From positions 1 through 64,000 of the forward strand of contig CANGNA010000005.1 in the NCBI GenBank assembly GCA_947455215.1: a stretch of 64,000 nucleotides of DNA. The letters are read 5' to 3'. Under the pieces are notes generated by a model. That model saw nothing but the letters and a program-made list of their open reading frames with translations, was not told the DNA's origin and did no database searches. Shown in pieces: positions 27,904 to 37,227 of the stretch. This DNA is from Chitinophagaceae bacterium. GTDB taxonomy: Bacteria; Bacteroidota; Bacteroidia; Chitinophagales; Chitinophagaceae. The position numbers and the translations under genes are program-made. Numbering within the stretch: the first letter of the stretch is position 1; each line of letters begins with the position of its first letter.

Positions 27904-28662
27904 ATGGAATACGAAATCAAACACTCCGGCAAATTCAATTACCTTGAAGAAGGCCAGGGAGAACCGTTGGTATTGCTTCATGGCCTGTTTGGTGCTTTAA
28001 GTAACTTTAAAGACCTGGTAGACCATTTTAAGAAGACACATCGCGTCATCATTCCTCTGTTGCCACTTTTCGATCTTAGCCTGCTCGAAACCTCGGTTTC
28101 CGGACTGGCCAAGTTCGTCACCAAGTTCATCGATCATCACAAACTCGAAAATATACACCTGCTCGGCAACTCGCTGGGCGGCCATGTAGCATTGGTATAT
28201 GTGCTTAAACACCCGCAAAAGGTAAAGAGCATTACACTGACCGGCAGCTCCGGCCTGTTTGAGAATGGTATGGGCGAGACCTACCCTAAGCGCGGCGACT
28301 ATGAGTATATGCGCAAAAAAACAGAACTCACTTTCTACGATCCTAAGGTGGCTACCAAGGAATTGGTAGACGAGGTTTATGAGATAGTGAACAACCGTAT
28401 AAAGGCACTGAAAATAATACAGCTGGCGCGTTCTGCCATCAAGCACAATCTGGGCGATGAGCTGAAGGATATCAAAGCACCTACCTGCCTTATCTGGGGC
28501 AGGAACGACACCATCACCCCGCCTATGGTGGCAGAAGAGTTTAAAATATTGATACCTAACTCCGAACTGCACTGGATAGACAAGTGCGGACATGCGCCTA
28601 TGATGGAAGTGCCGGGCGAATTCAACACCATTCTCGAGAGCTTTTTATCTAAACATAAATAG
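27904..28662 (+). CDS. Alpha/beta-fold hydrolase
   Basis: A 252-residue cytoplasmic hydrolase. The full triad is visible: nucleophile Ser90 in GNSLGG, Asp202 in WGRNDTITPP and His230 in CGHAPMMEVP. The oxyanion loop is LLHGLFGALSNF near 24-35. The cap region (115-180) is short and helical. Closest in feel to small esterases or C-C hydrolases (MhpC/BioH type); the substrate cannot be read. The CBS and DUF3109 genes follow on the same strand. Confidence 0.88.
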   Translation: MEYEIKHSGKFNYLEEGQGEPLVLLHGLFGALSNFKDLVDHFKKTHRVIIPLLPLFDLSLLETSVSGLAKFVTKFIDHHKLENIHLLGNSLGGHVALVYVLKHPQKVKSITLTGSSGLFENGMGETYPKRGDYEYMRKKTELTFYDPKVATKELVDEVYEIVNNRIKALKIIQLARSAIKHNLGDELKDIKAPTCLIWGRNDTITPPMVAEEFKILIPNSELHWIDKCGHAPMMEVPGEFNTILESFLSKHK

Positions 28663-28763
28663 CAATTGTAACAGCTAAGCCATTTTTTGCATTACCGGGT
28701 GTAATAATTGCAATGCGGCTTGCGTTTTGCGGTATACAAACTTATTAACGGAAAAGAAGGGAT

Positions 28764-29423
28764 ATGAGTATGATGCGGTTAATTTCACCTGTAGTACCTA
28801 CACTGTTACCAACGGATACGGCCGACAAAGCGCTGGCCATAATGGAAGATAACAGGCTGAGCGATCTGCCTGTTGTGCAAGACGATAATTACATTGGCAC
28901 TGTAAGGGAGCGCGAAATAGAAGATTGGGCAGACCATGACAAGGAATTGTCTTCAGCAGATCTCTCGATCTTCAGGCCGGCAATACTGTCTTCTGCTCAC
29001 CCGCTGGAGGCTGTGCGCTTATTTGCGCACTATGAGGTAGATGTATTGCCCCTGATAGACTTTGACCAGAAGTACCTGGGCGCTATAACCAAAGACAGCC
29101 TGCTGAAGTACATTGCAGAAACCAGCAGCCTGGATACGCCGGGCGCCATTATTGTGCTGGAAATAAAACCTCACAATTACAGCCTGTACCAGATAGCCCG
29201 CCTGTTCGAGAACGAGGATGTAAGCATACTCAGCTCCCAGATACATACCCTGGCCGATGGCACCATGGAACTGACCATTAAGACCAACAGAACAGCAACG
29301 GATGCCGTTACATCATCGCTGGAGCGTCACGAATACAAAGTAAAAGAGGTATTTGGCGACCAGAAGAACATGGAGGATGTAATGGACAAGTATGCCCTGC
29401 TGATGAATTATTTAAATATGTAA
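28764..29423 (+). CDS. CBS-pair protein with C-terminal ACT-like domain
   Basis: A 219-residue soluble protein. Two CBS motifs occupy about 1-60 (LPTDTADKALAIM..RLSDLPVV) and 70-125 (HPLEAVRLFAHYEVDVLPLID). The C-terminal part (about 135-205) looks like an ACT or ferredoxin-like module (AIIVLEIKPHNYSL, then a beta-alpha-beta pattern). CBS pairs sense adenosine nucleotides; the combination is typical of Bacteroidota acetoin-utilisation-type CBS proteins of unknown role. 9 nt separate it from the DUF3109 gene, so these are co-transcribed. Confidence 0.85.
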   Translation: MSMMRLISPVVPTLLPTDTADKALAIMEDNRLSDLPVVQDDNYIGTVREREIEDWADHDKELSSADLSIFRPAILSSAHPLEAVRLFAHYEVDVLPLIDFDQKYLGAITKDSLLKYIAETSSLDTPGAIIVLEIKPHNYSLYQIARLFENEDVSILSSQIHTLADGTMELTIKTNRTATDAVTSSLERHEYKVKEVFGDQKNMEDVMDKYALLMNYLNM

Positions 29424-29431
29424 TAACGATC

Positions 29432-30007
29432 ATGATCGCTATAGATAATGTATTGCTGGCCGACGATATTGTAGAGGCGCATTTTGTGTGCGACCTGGAG
29501 AAGTGCAAAGGCGGCTGCTGTGTAGACGGCGACTGCGGCGCACCAATAACACAGGAAGAAGCAGACACTATTGCTGAGCTATACCCGGTGTTCAAACCGC
29601 ACCTGGAGCCGCAATACATAGCAGAGATAGAGCGCCAGGGCACCCATGTTACCGATGATGAGTACGGCTTAGTAACACCAACCGTTAACGGCGGCATATG
29701 CGTATATGGCTATACCGATGAACTGGGCATAGTAAAATGTGGTATAGAAAAAGCATGGCGCGAGGGCAAGATCAACTTCCGCAAGCCTATATCCTGCCAC
29801 CTGTTCCCTATACGGGTCACAGAAAGCAATGGCTACGAAATGCTGAACTACGAGCCACGCAAGCAACTGTGCCGCCCTGCCTGCAAACTGGGCAACAAAC
29901 TTAAAATACCCGTTTACAAATTCCTGAAAGATCCTATCGTCCGCAAATGGGGCGAAGAGTTTTACGAAACGCTGGAAGCCGTGGCAGAGAAGATGAAAGA
30001 AGGATAA
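29432..30007 (+). CDS. DUF3109 family protein, cysteine-rich
   Basis: A 191-residue cytoplasmic protein of the DUF3109 family. The N-terminal cluster DLEKCKGGCCVDGDCG and later Cys residues (GGICVYGY, VKCGIEKAW, ISCHLFPIR, QLCRPAC) form the conserved metal-binding-like Cys pattern. No enzymatic activity is established for the family. It closes the hydrolase/CBS/DUF3109 run and is followed by a strong terminator. Confidence 0.88.
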   Translation: MIAIDNVLLADDIVEAHFVCDLEKCKGGCCVDGDCGAPITQEEADTIAELYPVFKPHLEPQYIAEIERQGTHVTDDEYGLVTPTVNGGICVYGYTDELGIVKCGIEKAWREGKINFRKPISCHLFPIRVTESNGYEMLNYEPRKQLCRPACKLGNKLKIPVYKFLKDPIVRKWGEEFYETLEAVAEKMKEG

Positions 30008-30033
30008 ACGCGAGAGAATTATAGCTAATAAAA

Positions 30034-30062
30034 ATGTGGCACACTTCGAAAGTGTGCCACAT
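30034..30062. terminator. Bidirectional terminator between DUF3109 and TPR genes
   Basis: A 13-bp stem (ATGTGGCACACTT at 30034-30046 with its complement at 30050-30062) has a 3-nt loop, with T-rich sequence after it on the plus strand. It sits between convergent genes. Confidence 0.85.
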
Positions 30063-30085
30063 CTGTTTTGTATAGTACTGGCTTC

Positions 30086-30862
30086 CTACCCTTTCTTCTT
30101 TTCCGCACGCCGCAATAACTTCTCGCCTAATTGCACGCATTTCTCACATACCGTTTTATGTGCGGCGTCAATACTGGCGTGCGCCAGGGCAATGGCATCA
30201 TCATACTTTTCCAGCTTCATATAGCACAAGCCCATGACCCAGCAGCAACCAGCTATGCCCTGCTGCACCTGGCTGGTCTTAAATATCTTCCGGGCTGCGG
30301 TATAGCTTTCAATAGCTTTAGTATAGTCGTGCGCCCGGTAGTAGTAACTGCCTATATTGTAATATACCAGTGGCAAATATGCGGTATCGCCAATACCTTC
30401 CAGCAATTGACGCGCACGCATCAATGTATCTAAAGCGCCGCCGTGCCCACTTCTGAAATAAAGTGTTTTGGCCATATTGGACAGCACACCACCTACGCCG
30501 CGCACATCGCCCAACTGCTCAAAGTAGTAGCGCGCCATGTGATAATCGTCCATGATCCTGCCGGCGTGCTTCAGCGAATGGGCATCCGTCTGCCCCAGAC
30601 AATTATAAGCCTCTGCCAGGCCCTTTTTATAATTCAGCTTTTCAGAAAGCGTAAACATAGCCTCCGCATATTTCCGCTTTTCTTTCTTACTGGTCAGGTA
30701 ATCATAGAATAGCGATCGATACATCATTACCTTAAACGTATCCTCCTTCGCATTAGCCAACGTGGTAATCATAGCGTCCTTTTCTCCCGGCCGTGTGTGC
30801 GTTGGGAACTGGGCATGGGCATTTACAGCAACTAATAGCAATAGAATAGTTAGTTTGTACAT
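30086..30862 (-). CDS. Exported TPR-repeat protein
   Basis: About 258 residues from the ATG near 30862 (MYKLTILLLLVAVNAHAQ signal peptide); the frame stays open upstream to a GTG at 30943, but that leader is not signal-like. The mature part is helical tetratricopeptide repeats, for example GLAEAYNCLGQTDAHS, VVYYNIGSYYYRAHDY.KAIESYTAA and CYMKLEKYDDAIALAHA. Such proteins serve as scaffolds or sensor inputs; here there is no kinase domain. It diverges from the phosphopantetheinyl transferase with about 75 nt between starts. Confidence 0.8.
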   Translation of the reverse strand: MYKLTILLLLVAVNAHAQFPTHTRPGEKDAMITTLANAKEDTFKVMMYRSLFYDYLTSKKEKRKYAEAMFTLSEKLNYKKGLAEAYNCLGQTDAHSLKHAGRIMDDYHMARYYFEQLGDVRGVGGVLSNMAKTLYFRSGHGGALDTLMRARQLLEGIGDTAYLPLVYYNIGSYYYRAHDYTKAIESYTAARKIFKTSQVQQGIAGCCWVMGLCYMKLEKYDDAIALAHASIDAAHKTVCEKCVQLGEKLLRRAEKKKG

Positions 30863-30936
30863 GCTGGAAAATTTTGGATATAAAATTAATGATAAAGCAT
30901 GCATACTCAATAAGTCATACACTTTACCTTTACACC

Positions 30937-31566
30937 ATGCCACTACTCAAAGAATGGAATATCGGGGCTACGGGCCGGGGTGCTATATGGAAAATAGAGG
31001 AGCCGGAGGCCTTTTTCCTGGAGCATACCGGTATGCAGCTGCCCGATATAAAGGCAGAGAAGCGCCGCATAGAGCATATGGCCGGCCGCTACCTGCTGAT
31101 GGAGGTTGAAGCCGAATTTCCCATACATACCATTGCCAAAGACGAGCACGACAAACCCCGCATTCCTGAGGACGAGTTCCATTTTTCTATATCACACTCC
31201 TGGCCTTATGTGGCTGTGGCCGTAGATACCGATAACGAGGCAGGCATAGATATACAGACCTGGACACCGCAGATAGAGCGGATAAAAGACAAATTCCTGT
31301 CGCCCGCAGAGCAGGAAGACCTGTGCCACGACCCTAAGTACTACGCCCTGGGCTGGTGCGCCAAAGAGGCTGTGTATAAATGGATGGGCCGGCGCGGAAT
31401 AGATTTTAAAGAACATATGCCCATCGCCTATTTCAGCACCTCGCTCGATATCAATATTTATATTCGACAAAATAAAATACCACAAATGGCATTTACGAAA
31501 AGCTTTATAACTACCGATTTCGCCTGTTCTTACGTTGATAATGCCATTGATTGGGCGATCTATTAA
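30937..31566 (+). CDS. 4'-phosphopantetheinyl transferase superfamily protein
   Basis: About 209 residues from the ATG at 30937 (MPLLKEWNIGA); the frame is open to 30874, but the family similarity starts here. Sfp-type motifs are present: HFSISHSWPYVAVAV, then GIDIQTW (Mg-binding Asp) and WCAKEAVYKWMG (the W/F-x-x-KEA motif). The enzyme transfers the phosphopantetheine arm of CoA to a carrier-protein serine. No PKS, NRPS or ACP gene lies in the window, so it may serve primary fatty-acid ACP or a distant cluster. Confidence 0.88.
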   Translation: MPLLKEWNIGATGRGAIWKIEEPEAFFLEHTGMQLPDIKAEKRRIEHMAGRYLLMEVEAEFPIHTIAKDEHDKPRIPEDEFHFSISHSWPYVAVAVDTDNEAGIDIQTWTPQIERIKDKFLSPAEQEDLCHDPKYYALGWCAKEAVYKWMGRRGIDFKEHMPIAYFSTSLDINIYIRQNKIPQMAFTKSFITTDFACSYVDNAIDWAIY

Positions 31567-31666
31567 TTTATTATAAAAATAAATAATGTTTTACTTTTTT
31601 AAAAAATAATAGAAAAAATGTACGTTTTCTGAAAAATATTCTAAATTCGCACAAAATTTAATATTT

Positions 31667-33859
31667 ATGGCGAATTTACGTTTTCAGGCACTGCAGGCAT
31701 TGCAGAATGATGAAAAAATCGTTTCCGGCTATAGTGAGAAGAAAGTCACTACTATGTTCGGCAGCAACGTATTTACAGGTCGCACGATGCGCGAACACCT
31801 GAGCGATGAGGCTTACAAGAGCCTCATGAACTCTGCTAAGTCGGGCCAGCGAATAGAACGCCGCATTGCAGACCAGGTAGCTGTAGGCATGAAGGCCTGG
31901 GCGGAAACGCATGGCGTTACTCACTACACGCACTGGTTCCAGCCACTTACCGGCACTACTGCAGAAAAACATGACTCTTTCTTCACTATCAAGAGCGATG
32001 GCACAGCCATCGAACTGTTTGACGGCGAAGCACTGATACAGCAGGAGCCTGATGCATCCAGCTTCCCTAACGGTGGTATCCGTGCCACTTTCGAGGCCCG
32101 CGGCTATACCGCATGGGATCCTTCTTCTCCGGCATTCATTATGGAAGCGGGTTCAGGCAAGACCCTCTGCATCCCTACCATATTCATTGCTTACAACGGC
32201 GAATCGCTGGATCACAAAGCTCCACTGCTGAAGTCGATAGCAGCACTGGATAAGGCCGCAGTAGATGTATGCCACTATTTTGATAAGAATGTAACAAAGG
32301 TAACAGCCACACTGGGCTGGGAGCAGGAATACTTTGTAGTAGACGAAAGCCTGGCCAATGCCCGCCCAGACCTGATGATGTGTGGCCGCACGCTGTTGGG
32401 CCACAGCCCGGCAAAAGGCCAGCAGCTGGAAGACCACTACTTCGGTTCTATACCGGAGCGTGTATATGCCTTCATGCAGGATTTCGAACAGGAGTCTTAC
32501 AAGCTGGGCATTCCATTGCGCACCCGCCACAACGAGGTGGCACCATCACAGTTCGAGTGCGCTCCACAGTTCGAAGAAGTGAACATAGCAGTGGACCACA
32601 ATACCCTGCTGATGGACGTGATGAACAAGGTAGCCAAGCGCCACAAACTGAAGGCCCTGCTGCATGAAAAGCCATTTGCAGGCGTGAACGGTAGCGGCAA
32701 GCACAACAACTGGAGCCTGGCAACAGACACCGGCGTTAACCTGCTGTCGCCCGGCAAAACACCGCGCACCAACCTTATGTTCCTCACGTTCTTCGTGAAT
32801 ACCATCAAGGCCGTACACGATCATGCCGACCTGCTGCGTGGCGCTATTGCTTCTGCTAACAACGATCATCGCCTGGGTGCTAACGAAGCCCCTCCGGCCA
32901 TCATATCCGTATACCTGGGTAAGTACCTCACACAGGTACTGGACGAAGTAGAGTCTCGCGTAAAAGAGAAATTCACAGAGCAGGACGAGGTGATACTGAA
33001 GCTGGACATACACAAACAGCTGCCTGAAGTATTGATGGACAATACCGATCGTAACCGCACCTCTCCGTTCGCCTTTACCGGCAACAAGTTCGAGTTCCGC
33101 GCCGTAGGTTCTTCTGCCAACTGCGGTTCGCCAATGGTAGTGCTCAATACCATCATGACGGATACCCTCCGCAAGTTCAAGAAGGATGTAGATGCATTGA
33201 TAGAAAAGGGCGAGAAGAAAGAGATAGCTGTATTGCAGATACTGCGCAGCTACATCACAGAATCTAAGAAGATACGCTTTGAAGGTGATAACTATAGCGA
33301 AGAGTGGGCTGAAGAAGCTGCACGCCGTGGCCTGAACAACTTCAAAACAACGCCTGAGGCACTGGATGCCTACATCACAGAATCATCAAAGCAATTGTTC
33401 TACGACAATGGCATCTTCAGCAAGCGCGAACTGGAAGCACGTCACGAGATCATGCTGGAAGACTATGTGAAGAAGGTACAGATAGAAGCCCGCGTAATAG
33501 GCTACCTGGCCACCAACCACGTACTGCCCGCAGCTATAGAATACCAGAACGTGATGATCGCTAACGTACGCGGCCTTAAAGAACTGGGCCTGGGTAACGA
33601 AACATACAAAGCCCAGCTGAACCTGCTGACCGTAATGAGCGGCCATATACAGAACATCAACGACAACGTAGAAGCGATGATAGAGGCCCGCAAGAAGGCT
33701 AACAACGAGGAAGACATGCACAAACGTGCACACCTGTACTGCCACGAAGTGAAGCCATTCTTCGACACCATCCGCTACCACGCTGATAAACTGGAACTGA
33801 TAGTAGACGACAAACTGTGGCCACTGCCAAAGTACCGCGAACTGTTGTTTCTGCGCTAA
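31667..33859 (+). CDS. glnN: Glutamine synthetase type III
   Basis: A 730-residue type III glutamine synthetase (ATP + glutamate + NH3 to glutamine), the large form typical of Bacteroidota and cyanobacteria. Signature motifs: GWEQEYF at 217-223 (metal-binding Glu pair), RHNEVAPSQFE at 287-297 and the nucleotide-site NGSGKHNNW at 341-349. Length matches the family (about 700-730). It is monocistronic, with a very AT-rich 100-nt leader and a terminator behind. Confidence 0.97.
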   Translation: MANLRFQALQALQNDEKIVSGYSEKKVTTMFGSNVFTGRTMREHLSDEAYKSLMNSAKSGQRIERRIADQVAVGMKAWAETHGVTHYTHWFQPLTGTTAEKHDSFFTIKSDGTAIELFDGEALIQQEPDASSFPNGGIRATFEARGYTAWDPSSPAFIMEAGSGKTLCIPTIFIAYNGESLDHKAPLLKSIAALDKAAVDVCHYFDKNVTKVTATLGWEQEYFVVDESLANARPDLMMCGRTLLGHSPAKGQQLEDHYFGSIPERVYAFMQDFEQESYKLGIPLRTRHNEVAPSQFECAPQFEEVNIAVDHNTLLMDVMNKVAKRHKLKALLHEKPFAGVNGSGKHNNWSLATDTGVNLLSPGKTPRTNLMFLTFFVNTIKAVHDHADLLRGAIASANNDHRLGANEAPPAIISVYLGKYLTQVLDEVESRVKEKFTEQDEVILKLDIHKQLPEVLMDNTDRNRTSPFAFTGNKFEFRAVGSSANCGSPMVVLNTIMTDTLRKFKKDVDALIEKGEKKEIAVLQILRSYITESKKIRFEGDNYSEEWAEEAARRGLNNFKTTPEALDAYITESSKQLFYDNGIFSKRELEARHEIMLEDYVKKVQIEARVIGYLATNHVLPAAIEYQNVMIANVRGLKELGLGNETYKAQLNLLTVMSGHIQNINDNVEAMIEARKKANNEEDMHKRAHLYCHEVKPFFDTIRYHADKLELIVDDKLWPLPKYRELLFLR

Positions 33860-33882
33860 TTAAGATTGCATCCCAACAATAC

Positions 33883-33908
33883 AAATGCCCACCTTTCGGT
33901 GGGCATTT
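33883..33908 (+). terminator. Intrinsic terminator after glnN
   Basis: An 11-bp stem (AAATGCCCACC at 33883-33893 with its complement at 33898-33908) has a TTTC loop. The arms are identical to those of the terminator at 35427. Confidence 0.85.
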
Positions 33909-33939
33909 GCTGTTTAATACCAACTGTTGACTTGCGCGC

Positions 33940-34104
33940 TTATCTTACTATCACTCGCGTATCCACCACATCCTGATGGTGGTGACGCCAACCGTGGTGA
34001 TAACCACGGTCGCGGTATGCGTAACTGCGTTCATGCACTACGCAAGAGCTAAAGTTGATGGCCATTATAGCGAACGCTGCAAGCATCATTAATTTCCGCT
34101 TCAT
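33940..34104 (-). CDS. Small His/Arg-rich lipoprotein (54 aa)
   Basis: On the minus strand an ATG at 34104 opens 54 codons to a TAA at 33940-33942. The product starts MKRKLMMLAAFAIMAINFSSCVV, a lipoprotein signal peptide with acceptor Cys21. The ~34-residue mature part is rich in Tyr, Arg and His (RDRGYHHGWRHHHQD) and ends TRVIVR. The signal-peptide pattern supports a real gene. Such short Bacteroidota lipoproteins have no known role; the His cluster might bind metal. It lies between the glnN terminator and the cytochrome gene. Confidence 0.6.
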   Translation of the reverse strand: MKRKLMMLAAFAIMAINFSSCVVHERSYAYRDRGYHHGWRHHHQDVVDTRVIVR

Positions 34105-34400
34105 AACATTTGTTTTAGGTGTTCCGTGTAATATTCACACAAATGGCATTCAGAAAACTATGCCACACCTTTCCGCCGGCAGCTGTCTTTACACCACTTT
34201 AACACACGCGCTGTAGCTCACCACGCCACGCTTGCGCCCGCCACGCAGTAAACCGCTCACCTTTATCTTTTTATGCATTTCTGTTCACTTACTTATTATA
34301 ACCGTTCACCCTACCCCATCAACCGCACACATAATGCTACTAAAATATGTCGTACAGTTTTTATAGTTTAGTGGTCACACTCACCATCAAAAACAAGTTT
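34105..34400. other. Intergenic region between small lipoprotein and cytochrome c genes
   Basis: About 295 bases between divergent genes. I see no gene, no clear promoter pair and no structured RNA, only C-rich, low-G stretches on the plus strand (about 34180-34340). Confidence 0.4.
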
Positions 34401-35381
34401 ATGAAAAAAGTATTAAAAGTGCTGGGCTACCTGTTGCTGGTAGTTATTATTGTTATCTCCGGGCTGCTGACCTATGTAAAAACAGCACTCCCCAATGTAG
34501 GCAAGGCCGAAGAAATGACCATCGACAGATCGCCCGAAAGAATAGCCCGGGGCAAATACCTGGCCAACAGCGTTATGGCTTGTATGGACTGCCACGGCAC
34601 CCGCGACTGGACCAAATTTGCCGGCCCTATGGCACCCGGCACCGGTGGTAAAGGAGGAGAAGTGTTCGATCAACGTTATGGCTTCCCCGGCTCTTATCAC
34701 GCCAGTAACATCACCCCGGCCGGAATAGGCCGCTATACCGACGGAGAACTGTACCGCGCCATAACCACAGGAGTAAATAAGGATGGCAAGGCCATGTTCC
34801 CTGTTATGCCATATCCTTATTATGGCAAGATGGATCCTGAAGACATCAAAAGTGTCATCGCCTATATCCGCACGCTCGAACCTATTCAAAACACTGTACC
34901 TGCTTCAGCATCCGACTTCCCGATGAATTTTATCATCAACCTGATACCTAAGAAAGCCGAACCAACAAAGCGCCCGGACATCAGCGATAAAAAGGCCTAC
35001 GGTGCCTACCTTGTAAATGCCAGTGGCTGCATAGAGTGCCATACGCGCGAGAATAAGGGACAGATCATCAGGGATCTTGCCTTTAGTGGTGGCCGTAAGT
35101 TCCCGCTGCCATCGGGCGGAGTAGTTACTACTCCAAACATCACACCCGATATGGAAACAGGCATTGGCGGCTGGACAGAGGAAACATTCGTTAACAGGTT
35201 CAAGATGTATGCCGATTCGAACTACAAGCCGCAAGCCATCACTAAGAATAATTTCAATAGCCTGATGCCGTGGAACATGTATTGCAACATGACGCGAGAC
35301 GATCTTGCCGCGATTTACACTTACCTGCACAGCCTGCAGCCGCAAAAAAATAAGGTTGTAAAGTTTACGCCCCAGGGTTAA
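34401..35381 (+). CDS. Diheme c-type cytochrome, membrane-anchored
   Basis: 326 residues from the ATG at 34401; an upstream in-frame ATG at 34347 would add 18 residues before the signal. An N-terminal anchor (about 6-26, LKVLGYLLLVVIIVIS) is followed by two cytochrome c domains with heme sites CMDCH at 61-65 and CIECH at 210-214. Distal Met candidates follow each. This matches the diheme alcohol-dehydrogenase-subunit-like cytochromes common in Bacteroidota. No partner dehydrogenase or oxidase is adjacent, so the electron partner is unknown. Confidence 0.88.
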   Translation: MKKVLKVLGYLLLVVIIVISGLLTYVKTALPNVGKAEEMTIDRSPERIARGKYLANSVMACMDCHGTRDWTKFAGPMAPGTGGKGGEVFDQRYGFPGSYHASNITPAGIGRYTDGELYRAITTGVNKDGKAMFPVMPYPYYGKMDPEDIKSVIAYIRTLEPIQNTVPASASDFPMNFIINLIPKKAEPTKRPDISDKKAYGAYLVNASGCIECHTRENKGQIIRDLAFSGGRKFPLPSGGVVTTPNITPDMETGIGGWTEETFVNRFKMYADSNYKPQAITKNNFNSLMPWNMYCNMTRDDLAAIYTYLHSLQPQKNKVVKFTPQG

Positions 35382-35426
35382 GCGCTGTAAAACAAGGTTA
35401 GCACGACCAAAAAAAATTAGCTAAAT

Positions 35427-35458
35427 AACAAATGCCCACCGGTTGGTGGGCATTTGTT
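35427..35458 (+). terminator. Intrinsic terminator after the cytochrome c gene
   Basis: A 14-bp stem (AACAAATGCCCACC at 35427-35440 with its complement at 35445-35458) has a 4-nt loop. Its core arms are identical to the glnN terminator. Confidence 0.85.
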
Positions 35459-35590
35459 ATTTAATTCCTTGTATTAATAACATGCCTACCAACACATGTG
35501 GGAAAACATATACAACACTGCATTAGATTTGCTAACAATATAACTAATTGATTTACAAATCATAAACAATCGATTGCCTGTTCCAAAGCT

Positions 35591-37204
35591 ATGCAACATT
35601 ACAACGATGCACTTTACAAAGATGTACTGACCAACGGCGATCTGCGCAGTAACATTGCCAATATACTTGGCCTGGCGCAAAAAATTGCACAAGTCGGTAT
35701 GTCGGCGCTGGCATTCCCTCATGCAACGCATATGCTGCTTCTTGGAAAAAATGGGTTGCAGGATGTTTTCTTTGATGAACATAACAGCTTATTACCTGTC
35801 GGCCTTAATGAAACGTTTCTTGTACCGGACACCGTTTCAGATCCGCTACATTCCAACAATTCACTTGTGTCCGACTACCTCAATGTGCTTTCCTTTGCCT
35901 CAGTACCTGTGATCAGCCACCGATCAGGACTGATCGCCAACTTGTGCATTATGAGCGACCAGGCAGCAATAGATACCAAGGTCGACCTCTCAACACTGGC
36001 TTTACTGGCTGCCCAACTAACAGAAATATGGGACGATAAACTACAGGTAGCATATGTACGCGATAGACACGACGAAAATAACAGACTAACGGAGGCGGAA
36101 CAGACCTTTAAGCAACAAAGGACATTTTATGAGAACATACTTAACAACCTGCCAATAGATATTGCCGTATTTGACGCAGAACATAAGTACCAGTTTGTAA
36201 ATCCCGGCGCTATATCAGACAAAGAACTACGTGATTACATAGTTGGCAAAGATGATTTTGACTATTGCCGGTTTCGCAACAGGGATGTCTCCGTGGCGGA
36301 AACAAGAAGGGCAATGTTCCTGGACATCAAGAAAACAGGGAAGACACTAAAGTGGGAAGACACGATCACTAATCCGGAGGGAGAGCCAATAACCCACCTC
36401 AGAAGATTCTACCCGGTATATGATGAGGCACAGCAACTGACGATGGTGATTGGCTTCGGAATGGACATTACGGATCGGAAGATCTTGGAGCAAAAACAGA
36501 CAGTACTCCTCCATCAACTCACGATCAAGAACACTCAGCTTGTAGACTTTTGCAATATCATATCACACAATTTACGTGCACCGCTCTCCAACATAGGTAT
36601 GCTTGTTGAGTTAATAACTGCATCGGATGATATCAATGAGCAAAAAGAGTTACTGGCTTATATAAAGCCCTCTCTTACCAACGTGCAAGGTACTTTAGAT
36701 GAACTGGTAGAATCACTGCAGGTAAGCCAGAATAAAGATATTGTCTCAGACCTGAATAATGTGAACAATTGTCTGCAAAAGGTGTTGGCAAGCGTGCAGG
36801 TGCAGCTTACCAGATCTGGCGCTGTTATTGAAACAGATTTTTCTGAAGCGCCGGAAGTACGATTCCCTTCCAGGTACATGGACAGCATACTCCTGAACAT
36901 GGTAAGCAACGCTATTAAATATCAGTCTCCGGTAAGGCCGCTGGAACTGAAGCTAAAAACGATACGAGACAAGAAAGATGTTATCCTATCTGTAACAGAT
37001 AACGGACAGGGGATAGACATGGTTAAGTATGGCGATAAGTTATTTAAGATAGGAAAGGTATTTCACAAGCATCCCCAGGCCAAAGGCTTTGGTTTGTTCA
37101 TGACCAAGAGCCAGGTAGAAGCTATGAACGGCGAAATATGGGCGGAAAGCAAACCCGACGAAGGCACTACCTTTTTTGTGCGATTTACCGACCAGGCAGA
37201 CTAG
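35591..37204 (+). CDS. PAS-domain sensor histidine kinase (orphan)
   Basis: A 537-residue soluble histidine kinase. Residues 1-155 look GAF-like; a PAS domain covers about 178-297 (PIDIAVFDAEHKYQFVNP ... MDITDRKI). The HisKA phospho-acceptor is His326 (NIISHNLRAPLSN), and the ATPase domain has MVSNAIKYQ (N box), VTDNGQGID (G1) and KGFGLFMTKSQ (G2). No membrane segments, so it senses a cytoplasmic signal. No response regulator is adjacent. It converges with the monooxygenase fusion gene with 23 nt between stops. Confidence 0.92.
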   Translation: MQHYNDALYKDVLTNGDLRSNIANILGLAQKIAQVGMSALAFPHATHMLLLGKNGLQDVFFDEHNSLLPVGLNETFLVPDTVSDPLHSNNSLVSDYLNVLSFASVPVISHRSGLIANLCIMSDQAAIDTKVDLSTLALLAAQLTEIWDDKLQVAYVRDRHDENNRLTEAEQTFKQQRTFYENILNNLPIDIAVFDAEHKYQFVNPGAISDKELRDYIVGKDDFDYCRFRNRDVSVAETRRAMFLDIKKTGKTLKWEDTITNPEGEPITHLRRFYPVYDEAQQLTMVIGFGMDITDRKILEQKQTVLLHQLTIKNTQLVDFCNIISHNLRAPLSNIGMLVELITASDDINEQKELLAYIKPSLTNVQGTLDELVESLQVSQNKDIVSDLNNVNNCLQKVLASVQVQLTRSGAVIETDFSEAPEVRFPSRYMDSILLNMVSNAIKYQSPVRPLELKLKTIRDKKDVILSVTDNGQGIDMVKYGDKLFKIGKVFHKHPQAKGFGLFMTKSQVEAMNGEIWAESKPDEGTTFFVRFTDQAD

Positions 37205-37227
37205 GACCAATAACCATACCCTAAGCC

